Part shown: one piece after another, positions 25,893 through 32,711 of the stretch
Position numbering within the stretch: position 1 is the stretch's first letter
Layout of the letters: each line of letters begins with the position of its first letter
NCBI GenBank assembly: GCA_020433805.1
Contig: JAGRBZ010000014.1
Location: forward strand, 1 to 50,950
Length of the DNA stretch: 50,950 bases
Direction: 5' to 3'
DNA from: Anaerolineae bacterium
GTDB lineage: Bacteria > Chloroflexota > Anaerolineae > 4572-78 > J111
Notes under the pieces: model-generated
Databases searched by the model: none
What the model was told of the DNA's origin: nothing
What the model saw: only the letters and a program-made list of their open reading frames with translations
Made by a program: the position numbers and the translations under genes

Positions 25893-27634
25893 CGACCGTT
25901 CGTCACTATCCGTTTAGTGGTCCGCACAAAGCCGTGTTGTTTCAGGTAGTCTAAGACCTCGAAGGCATTCTCTTCTGGGGTACGCGATACCGTGTCCAGT
26001 GTAATTTCGGCATGCTCCGGTATCTCGTATGGATCATCAATGCCCGTAAAATCCTTGATCTCCCCGCGGCGAGCCTTAGCGTACATCCCCTTTACGTCCC
26101 GCGCCTCGCAAACCTCCAAGGGTGTATCTACGAATACTTCAATGAAGTGATGCTGCCCCACCAAATTGCGGACGTCGTTACGGGTAGCTTGGTAAGGGCT
26201 GACCGCCGCACTTATGACCGTACCTCCGTGACGCACCAGTTCAGCCGCCACAAAGCCAATTCGACGGATGTTGATGTCCCGATCTTCTTTGCTGAAGCCT
26301 AATCCTTTCGATAAATGAGTGCGCACCACATCACCGTCCAAAACCGTAACCTGCCGACCGTGTTCCATCAACAACGCCGTGAGCACCTCGGCCGTGGTAG
26401 ATTTACCAGAACCACTGAGACCGGTAAACCAAATACAAACCCCTTGCCGGTGCCGAGGCGGATAGGTTTCGGCCAGGATCTCAGCCACTTCTGGCCTGGT
26501 GAACCAATCAGGTAACGTCTTACCGTTATTTAGATATTCTTCGCGCACCTGAGTGCCAGAAATTGAGGCAACTTTCGTTTGGCTTGAGATTTTGGAGACT
26601 TCTTCATAACAGTGATGGTCCGGTAGGTAAACCAACATTTGAAAGGGGACCACCTTCACGCCGAGTTCACAGCTATGCCGCTCTAATAACGCCTGAGCGT
26701 CGTAAGGTCCATAAAATGGGTTACCGTCTGAATCTTTGCCAGGGCCAGCGTGGTCTCGGCCAACAATTAAGTGATTGGCTCCGTAATTACGCCGAATGAG
26801 TGCGTGCCACAGCGCCTCGCGCGGTCCGGCTACTCGCATAGCCAATGGCAACAGCGATAGTAAAATTCGATCTGGATCGTAGTAATTCTCTAGAGCCTTG
26901 TAAGTGCGTACACGAGTGTAATGGTCGACATCGCCTGGCTTAGTCATACCAACCACTGGATGCAGCAACAATGTGCCGTCGACATCTAGAACAGCCCGCT
27001 TGGTCAGTTCTTCGTGAACGCGATGTAATGGGTTTCGGGTCTGGAAGGCTACCACATTGTGATGCCCCATTTTTTCTAGTTTGGCTCGGGTCTGGGCTGG
27101 GGTCAGGCGTAGTTCCTTAAAATCATAACGTTGTGGTAGCTGTAACACGCGTAAGGGGCCTGAAATATTGAGTTGTCCCCAGCGATGCATTTCGGCGATC
27201 AACGGATGGCGTAGATCTTGGGTGTTGAAGACTTTGTGAGACACTTCAACGCGATCCCATTCATAAATTTCTTCAACAGTCATTACGGCCAGTAGTTCGT
27301 TCTTGGCATCCCGTAGCGCAATGTCTTGATCTAAGCGGATGCTTGAACCAGGTTCCACCGGAAGTGTCACCGGAATCGGAAATATGTGTCCGCTGGCTAA
27401 ACGCATTTCATCCAACACGCATTGGTGGTCCGCTTTGCCTATGAAACGATCAAGTGGTGAAAAGGCACCCGTCGCGAGTAGTTCTAAATCACATACCAAC
27501 CTTTCCGATAGCTGCAAAGACGGCAACTGGCTGGCATATGCTTTCAACTCAACTATCTCTTCGGCCGGAACCAGAAGGTTTACTAATTTGTCGCCGCAGG
27601 GTGATATTAACGTGGATAATTTAGTTGCTAACAA
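25889..27634 (-). CDS. sat-cysC: bifunctional sulfate adenylyltransferase / adenylylsulfate kinase (PAPS synthase)
   Basis: 581 residues. Residues 1-390 are a homo-oligomeric ATP sulfurylase with QTRNPLH at 198-204 and GRDHAGPG at 292-299, the ATP/sulfate-binding signatures. Residues about 396-581 are an APS kinase with P-loop GLSGSGKS (405-412), DGDVVR (433-438) and GFSKEDRDINIRRIG. Together they turn sulfate and ATP into APS and then PAPS, the donor used by sulfotransferases. No sulfite-producing reductase is nearby, and five sulfotransferase-family genes lie downstream, so a biosynthetic rather than assimilatory role is likely. Translation starts at TTG (27634), with AAAGGAG ten bases upstream and a 14-base overlap with the aminotransferase gene. 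Confidence 0.93.
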   Translation of the reverse strand: MLATKLSTLISPCGDKLVNLLVPAEEIVELKAYASQLPSLQLSERLVCDLELLATGAFSPLDRFIGKADHQCVLDEMRLASGHIFPIPVTLPVEPGSSIRLDQDIALRDAKNELLAVMTVEEIYEWDRVEVSHKVFNTQDLRHPLIAEMHRWGQLNISGPLRVLQLPQRYDFKELRLTPAQTRAKLEKMGHHNVVAFQTRNPLHRVHEELTKRAVLDVDGTLLLHPVVGMTKPGDVDHYTRVRTYKALENYYDPDRILLSLLPLAMRVAGPREALWHALIRRNYGANHLIVGRDHAGPGKDSDGNPFYGPYDAQALLERHSCELGVKVVPFQMLVYLPDHHCYEEVSKISSQTKVASISGTQVREEYLNNGKTLPDWFTRPEVAEILAETYPPRHRQGVCIWFTGLSGSGKSTTAEVLTALLMEHGRQVTVLDGDVVRTHLSKGLGFSKEDRDINIRRIGFVAAELVRHGGTVISAAVSPYQATRNDVRNLVGQHHFIEVFVDTPLEVCEARDVKGMYAKARRGEIKDFTGIDDPYEIPEHAEITLDTVSRTPEENAFEVLDYLKQHGFVRTTKRIVTNGR

Positions 27635-28784
27635 CGTTCGCCTGCTCCTTTATATAATCTGATTGATGTTCCCGGATTGTGGTTCGAGCTGTGAACGCTT
27701 TGATAGCGTCAACGACGTAGCTGACTCTCTGTATCCCTAATTCGGGGAACATTGGCAGAGATAAAATTTCTTCACTGTACTGTTCCGTTACCGGAAAATC
27801 ACCTCGTTTATGCTCCAATTCCTGAAAGGCTGGTTGAAGATGAATTGGAACAGGGTAATGAATACCGGTGGCAATTCCCGCTTCATTTAAGTGGGCTTGA
27901 AGTCCGTCTCTATCCTGCACACGGATTACGTATAGATGAAAAACAGACTCGGCCCACTCTGCTATCTTTGGAGTACATACAGGTAAACCCCTCAATAACC
28001 GATCATATGTTGCCGCCGATTGGTACCGCAGCACATTCCGCTCGTCCAAATACGGGAGTTTGGTGCTAAGTATGGCCGCCTGCAAGGTATCGAGCCGATG
28101 GTTATAGCCCTTGAGTTGGTGTTCATATTTGACCCGTTGGCCGAGATTACGCAATAACTTTGCTTGATCGGCTATATCCGCATCATTGGTTACGATCATT
28201 CCCCCGTCACCAAAAGCGCCCAAATTTTTGCTTGGATAAAAGCTAAACGCCGCAGCGTCTCCTAAACCACCAACCCGTCGTTCCTTGTAGCGCGCACCGT
28301 GGGCTTGGCAAGCGTCTTCGATCACCTTTAAACCATATTGCCGCGCTATAGCCAGGATTGGATCCATATCTGCCGGTTGACCATACAGATGTACAGGAAT
28401 GATCGCCCGGGTAGCCGGCGTGATTGCCGCCTCTAATAAATCGGGGTTTAAATTGTAGGTGTCAGGATCAATATCTACGAAGACCGGTTTTGCGCCACAA
28501 GTCGAGATTGCCAGTGCGGTCGCAACAAATGTGTTGGCAGCGGTAATCACTTCATCGCCGTAACCAATTCCGTAGGCCCGTAAAATCAGTTCTAATGCGG
28601 AAAAGCCAGAGTCGACACCTACAGCAAAGGCTGCTTGACAGTAACAAGCAAATGCATCCTCAAACTCCTGCACCGCCTGTCCCAAAACAAAGTCCGATCG
28701 AGCTAACACTTTGGTAATGGCCGTATTAACGTCCTTTTTAATCGTCCGGTATTCAATTTGTAGATCAACAAAAGGTATATTCAT
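27621..28784 (-). CDS. DegT/DnrJ/EryC1/StrS sugar aminotransferase
   Basis: 387 residues of the PLP-dependent sugar aminotransferase family. The Schiff-base lysine is Lys186 in SFYPSKNLGAFGDGG, and the cofactor-binding aspartate is Asp157 in VIEDACQAHGA. The enzyme converts a keto-sugar nucleotide to an amino sugar using glutamate. The Gfo/Idh/MocA oxidoreductase directly upstream (two bases away) would supply the 3-keto substrate, as in WlbA/WlbE-type or GnnA/GnnB-type pairs. The product is therefore probably a 3-amino sugar nucleotide. No N-acetyltransferase partner is visible. AGGTGG precedes the ATG. Confidence 0.9.
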   Translation of the reverse strand: MNIPFVDLQIEYRTIKKDVNTAITKVLARSDFVLGQAVQEFEDAFACYCQAAFAVGVDSGFSALELILRAYGIGYGDEVITAANTFVATALAISTCGAKPVFVDIDPDTYNLNPDLLEAAITPATRAIIPVHLYGQPADMDPILAIARQYGLKVIEDACQAHGARYKERRVGGLGDAAAFSFYPSKNLGAFGDGGMIVTNDADIADQAKLLRNLGQRVKYEHQLKGYNHRLDTLQAAILSTKLPYLDERNVLRYQSAATYDRLLRGLPVCTPKIAEWAESVFHLYVIRVQDRDGLQAHLNEAGIATGIHYPVPIHLQPAFQELEHKRGDFPVTEQYSEEILSLPMFPELGIQRVSYVVDAIKAFTARTTIREHQSDYIKEQANVVSN

Positions 28785-28786
28785 TT

Positions 28787-29875
28787 TTAACCACCTATAT
28801 AAATGCCATTCGTAACAGCTTTTGAAGAGGGATGTCCGTTTAGCATGTGTACCGGGGTGGGTTCAATTGGTACGGCTCTGCCTCCATTTTTCAAGGAGCG
28901 CTGCGCTGCTTCGATGACATTCACCACTCTCAGTCCGTTATAACCGTCAGTTAGGGGTTTCTTCCGCTGTCTAACGCACTCCAGAAAATGCAGGCACTCT
29001 GAATGCAACGGTTCCTCAAAGTGGATGTAGGGGCTGACCACATCACCATAGTGGTAGGCAAATTGAAACTCGCCGTATGTATCCGTCCGACGAATAGCCT
29101 TGACCCCTTTGTTATACACTCTGACCTTCTCTAGACTTTCAACGTCATCAAAGACTGCCATTTTCTTATTGCCCACCACTGTGATCCGGCGGGTCTTATG
29201 CGGATCGAGCCAACTTAAGCGGAGATGAGCCAGAAGATTATTTGGATACATGAGGGTCACATAAGCAACGTCCTCAACAGCACGATGAACGCAAGCCGAA
29301 CCGCGGGCGCTCACATTAAGCGGAACATCGCCCAAGAGATAATTCAGAATTGAAATATCATGGGGGGCCAAATCCCAGATAACGTTTAGAGTTGGATGAA
29401 ACAAGCCGAGGCTGGCCCTAACCGCATCAATGTAAAAGATATCACCAAGCTCGCCGCTCTCTATGATCTTCTTCAAGGTATGCACAGAGGAATTGTATTC
29501 AAAAAGATGACCGACCATCAGTACCCGATCATGCTTTTCTGCAAGGGTGATGAGTTCGCGGGCCTGGTGACTGTTGATGGTAAGAGGCTTTTCTACCAAG
29601 ACATGCAAGCCATGTAGCAGACACTCCTGCGCAATAGAAAAATGGGTTTCCGGCGGCGTTGAAATAACCACGGCATCAAGACCCAAGGCAAAAAAGTCAC
29701 GGTAATCTTTAGTTGCTATTTCGATACTGGGATAGCGGGTTTGAAGGTGGTCAAGCTGCCCTTGATCTAAATCAGCGATAGCCCGGAGATCAGCCTCAGG
29801 TATTTCTATAAAGTTGCGGATAAAATTCGGTCCCCAGTAACCACACCCAATTGCACCTACATTTAATTTTCTCAT
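28787..29875 (-). CDS. Gfo/Idh/MocA family NAD(P)-dependent sugar oxidoreductase
   Basis: 362 residues. The Rossmann dinucleotide loop is IGCGYWG (Gly10, Gly12, Gly15), followed by the family's VEKPLTIN in the substrate cleft and HDISILNYLLGD in the C-terminal domain. The N-terminus LNVGAIGCGYWGPNFIRNF is characteristic of UDP-sugar 3-dehydrogenases of the WlbA/WbpB group. Paired with the DegT aminotransferase, it most likely oxidises C3 of a UDP- or dTDP-linked sugar. AAAGGGGG upstream of the ATG supports the start. It follows the initiating transferase by one base. Confidence 0.88.
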   Translation of the reverse strand: MRKLNVGAIGCGYWGPNFIRNFIEIPEADLRAIADLDQGQLDHLQTRYPSIEIATKDYRDFFALGLDAVVISTPPETHFSIAQECLLHGLHVLVEKPLTINSHQARELITLAEKHDRVLMVGHLFEYNSSVHTLKKIIESGELGDIFYIDAVRASLGLFHPTLNVIWDLAPHDISILNYLLGDVPLNVSARGSACVHRAVEDVAYVTLMYPNNLLAHLRLSWLDPHKTRRITVVGNKKMAVFDDVESLEKVRVYNKGVKAIRRTDTYGEFQFAYHYGDVVSPYIHFEEPLHSECLHFLECVRQRKKPLTDGYNGLRVVNVIEAAQRSLKNGGRAVPIEPTPVHMLNGHPSSKAVTNGIYIGG

Positions 29876-29876
29876 C

Positions 29877-30623
29877 TCACTCTGCCCCCTTTGTCGACAT
29901 GACTGCCGGTATCGTCATTAATAGAATCTTAAGGTCTAACCAAAGAGATTCCTTTTCAGCATACGCTACGTCCAGCCGAACCATATCCTCAAAGGACGTT
30001 TCACAGCGCCCGCTGACCTGCCACAATCCGGTTATGCCGGGTATCGCGGCCAAACGTTGAAAATCTTTTGGCTGATATTTCTCTAACTCGTATGGAATGG
30101 GTGGTCGGGGTCCAACTAATGACATATCCCCCTTTAAAACATTCAAAAGTTGTGGTAATTCATCCAAACTTGTTTTTCGAAGAAATTTCCCAACCTTAGT
30201 AATGCGCGGATCCCCTATGAGCTTAAAAGACGTTGCCTTATCCGTAACTGGCTGTAGGTCAATCATTCTTGCTTCATCTCCGGCAATATACGCATCCATA
30301 AATTTAAGATGTATCTCCGGATCGACATCGACCCACATCGTCCGAAATTTGTAAATGGAAAATTCGTAGAGTTCCCAATATGTTCTTCCGTTGTTAGAAC
30401 GCCGCTTGGCCCCAACGCGTTCTTGGACAAAAAACACCGGACCAGGTGAGTCCCACTTAACAAGAAGAGCTATTACCAACAACAGGGGTAGAAGCAGCAA
30501 AAGCAGCAATAACGCTAAACTAAAATCCACCAGCCGTTTGCAGTAATAATAAAAATTGCTACTTTTACCATTACTTAGAATAGATAAACTGCGTTGCCAT
30601 TGTCGCACTGAATAGTGTGTCAC
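29877..30623 (-). CDS. initiating sugar-1-phosphate transferase (bacterial sugar transferase, WbaP/WcaJ-like)
   Basis: 248 residues, the short form with one membrane helix (about 32-55, SLALLLLLLLLPLLLVIALL) instead of the five-helix WbaP. The catalytic part has FFVQERVGAKRR, YKFRTM, KLIGDPRITKVGKFLRK, SLDELPQLLNVLKGDMSLVG and GITGLWQVSGR, all standard for the family. It transfers a sugar-1-phosphate from a nucleotide sugar to undecaprenyl phosphate and so commits the pathway. It is the first gene of the minus-strand run. The start is GTG at 30623, with AGGGGGAAAG about six bases upstream. Confidence 0.92.
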   Translation of the reverse strand: MTHYSVRQWQRSLSILSNGKSSNFYYYCKRLVDFSLALLLLLLLLPLLLVIALLVKWDSPGPVFFVQERVGAKRRSNNGRTYWELYEFSIYKFRTMWVDVDPEIHLKFMDAYIAGDEARMIDLQPVTDKATSFKLIGDPRITKVGKFLRKTSLDELPQLLNVLKGDMSLVGPRPPIPYELEKYQPKDFQRLAAIPGITGLWQVSGRCETSFEDMVRLDVAYAEKESLWLDLKILLMTIPAVMSTKGAE

Positions 30624-30719
30624 GAAACTTTCCCCCTAGTTATTGTGATAACAAAAACTATCAAACACCGATCTTTACCGCAATAACTAACTTGACGTGC
30701 CATCTATCAGCGTGTAAAA

Positions 30720-30880
30720 TTAAAAAACGCTGGGTTAGGTACAGAGCGGCGCTTGATAGTGCTGAAATAGTACTAACTGTCGTATCCGGCACTTTTACTT
30801 GCCCTAAAAGAGCCGGGTTTGTTCTTAATCTAGTTTCCCACGAGCTGATCTTATTCAGATCAGCTCATTTTATTTTATCA
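30720..30880 (+). ncRNA. candidate structured small RNA with intrinsic terminator
   Basis: Three hairpins follow each other on the plus strand. The first pairs 30757-30763 with 30769-30775 (7 bp, one G-U). The second pairs CCGGC 30786-30790 with GCCGG 30812-30816, continued by TTTT/AAAA past a 2x2 internal loop. The third pairs 30842-30851 with 30857-30866 and is followed by a U-rich tract. No plus-strand gene lies nearby to account for the terminator. The 5' end is arbitrary and no known RNA family was recognised. Confidence 0.35.
30842..30877 (+). terminator. intrinsic terminator, plus strand
   Basis: A perfect 10-bp stem GAGCTGATCT / AGATCAGCTC with a 5-base loop is followed by ATTTTATTTTA. 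The U-rich side is present only in the plus-strand direction. Confidence 0.6.
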
Positions 30881-31137
30881 ATTTTGAATAATTCTAGTAT
30901 CACCGAGATGATGACTATCATCTTATTAAGAAGTCTCACATTTTCGGATCACCCTTATTAAACCCTTGTTTTTGATCAAAAAAGAAGGGTTCTATTCCTA
31001 TATGCAAAATAATGTAATTTCTATTCACAAAATCAAGTCCAAACGGATTGGTAGTCAACAAAACGGAAGGCAGGGCAAAACATTCTTAGATAAACACTTG
31101 ATTTGCCAGTTTTCAGTAGGAGTTTCTGTTATTTAAG

Positions 31138-31173
31138 CAGAAGTTGCCGAATAACCTTTAGGGGCAACTTCTG
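31138..31173. repeat. 11-bp perfect inverted repeat
   Basis: CAGAAGTTGCC (31138-31148) and GGCAACTTCTG (31163-31173) form a perfect 11-bp stem with a 14-base loop. Neither strand has a clear U-run after it, so it is not an obvious terminator. It could be a protein-binding site or an RNA element. Confidence 0.5.
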
Positions 31174-31830
31174 GGACAATATATGAAAGCCCTATTTTGT
31201 TTGTAATCAAATTTGGCGAATAAACTGTTGTGTAAATATCTGATCAGCTAACTTTATTTTGCATTAACCAATAGAAACCGGCTTATTTTGTACAAAATTA
31301 AGGTATTAAGTTTAAAAATTTTTATTTCCTGGAGCGAAACAATATCGAGGAGTTCGAGTACGTAAGTGGAGCATAAAAATACACTCCACAAGCCGGCAGC
31401 CTGCGGCGCTGTTTTCGAAAGAAGACTAATCGAACATAGGAGTTTGGCCTTGAAGAATGAAAAGGTGAATAATCTTCAACACCATTAGACCTGGGGGCAT
31501 TTTTATAAGAGGTTTGGAAAGTGTGGCGTACCGACTTTGCGATGTAAAATGAACGAGGATAATCGTTAAGTTGACACAGATACTATTGTTCGATTTGGAT
31601 AGTCTTTAATTTATTAAGGTAGGGACTGCTTTTGGCAATTGTAAAGTAATTTTGGTAGGTGTTAATTGTTTTTAACAAAAACCATGATAACATTTTAATA
31701 ATGCCTTTCCTACTCCCAAAAGTTATATATTCTCTAGTATATTTCGCTTATACGCTATCTATATCGAAAGTTATAGATGACCCTAAACGCCGCAATTTGC
31801 TTAATTCCCCCACGTGAACGGTTTGGAAAT

Positions 31831-31866
31831 AAAAAAAGCAAGGATTAGCCAACAATCCTCGCTTTA
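31831..31866 (-). terminator. intrinsic terminator of the response regulator operon
   Basis: On the minus strand, arms 31854-31865 and 31835-31846 pair over 12 positions (one G-U) with a 7-base loop and run straight into TTTTTTTATTT. It lies 30 bases after the stop of the response regulator gene and fits the end of the kinase/regulator transcription unit. Confidence 0.8.
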
Positions 31867-31895
31867 TTATCGATGTATCCGCTTATTTTTTTAGT

Positions 31896-32561
31896 TCAAT
31901 TGGCGTAATTATCTTTCAAAATGGGAGAGATCAAACCGATATCAATGGCTCGTAGCGTGGCTTCCGTTCGGCTCTTCACGTCTAACTTGTCAAGAATACG
32001 GCTAACGTGTACCTTAACTGTACCTTCACTGATAGTCAATTTTTCAGCCACATCTCTATTACTCATCCCTTTACCCACTAATTTTAAAATTTCTTCCTCT
32101 CGGTCGGTTAAGGTCTGGTATCCATTGCCGTTAGATGACCGCGTCACACCCTCAATCAACGTATCAGTAACACTCGGATGAAGTGGCATGCCCCCGTTTT
32201 GAACCATCTCAATCGCCCGCAGCAAAGCCGGACCATCCGCATCTTTTAACAAATAACCGTGTGCGCCGGCTTTCATAGCTGCTTTTACTTTTTCTTTATG
32301 ATTAAATGTCGTCAAAACAACGATTTTAATGTGGGGTAAACACTTTCTAATTTCGGCGATGGCTTGAATGCCACCACCCTTCGGCATGACAAGGTCTATG
32401 AGAACCACATCAGGATTTAAAAGTTTGGCTTGGCAAACAGCCTCACGTCCATTGTCCACTTCGCCGACAACTTCAACCGATGGCTCAGCATCGAGGAACA
32501 GAAAGATGCCTTTGCGAACAATCACATGATCGTCGACCAGTAAGATACGTGTTCGTTTCAT
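31896..32561 (-). CDS. NarL/FixJ-type LuxR response regulator
   Basis: 221 residues. The receiver domain (1-120) has acidic pair Asp10-Asp11, phosphoacceptor Asp56 (VVLIDLVMP), Thr84 and Lys106 (YLLKDADG), a complete active site. The C-terminal HTH (about 147-210: LTDREEEILKLVGKGMSN, EKLTISEGTVKVHVSRILDK) binds DNA. It is the natural partner of the histidine kinase gene 150 bases upstream, and the same strand carries the polysaccharide genes beyond the 1.2 kb gap, so these are possible targets. No Shine-Dalgarno is seen before the ATG; instead a 13-base AT palindrome lies seven bases upstream. Confidence 0.92.
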   Translation of the reverse strand: MKRTRILLVDDHVIVRKGIFLFLDAEPSVEVVGEVDNGREAVCQAKLLNPDVVLIDLVMPKGGGIQAIAEIRKCLPHIKIVVLTTFNHKEKVKAAMKAGAHGYLLKDADGPALLRAIEMVQNGGMPLHPSVTDTLIEGVTRSSNGNGYQTLTDREEEILKLVGKGMSNRDVAEKLTISEGTVKVHVSRILDKLDVKSRTEATLRAIDIGLISPILKDNYAN

Positions 32562-32567
32562 AGTTAT

Positions 32568-32580
32568 ATTATTTAATAAT
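32568..32580. promoter_or_regulatory. AT-rich palindrome before the response regulator start
   Basis: ATTATTTAATAAT is a 13-base palindrome seven bases upstream of the regulator ATG, where a ribosome site is expected but absent. It may be an operator or part of a promoter for a leaderless transcript. Confidence 0.3.
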
Positions 32581-32711
32581 GTTGACTAAGGAGACGGATT
32601 TAGAGCCTACAAATAATTTATCAGTACTAGAGTACGGGCAATTGCTAGGAATTATATAAGAAAATCATCAGAAAATAGTTAGAAAGTTAAATAAAGAATG
32701 ACTATATTGAG

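Larger units (their letters stand above)
30624..31834. other. long non-coding region upstream of the polysaccharide operon
   Basis: About 1.2 kb, AT-rich, without a convincing gene on either strand. It should hold the promoter for the minus-strand operon starting at 30623, but I cannot name a clear -35/-10 pair. A TGATA/TATCA inverted repeat with an 8-base spacer lies close upstream of the GTG and could be an operator. Listed separately are a possible plus-strand RNA (about 30720-30880) and an 11-bp hairpin (31138-31173). A shorter inverted repeat, GTGGAG/CTCCAC, lies at 31366-31389. I see nothing else there. Confidence 0.6.

Noticed and set aside
30617..30961. Plus-strand open frame of 114 codons across the operon start region
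   Set aside because: Its translation has no family pattern and runs through the hairpins and the terminator; non-coding RNA is a better reading.
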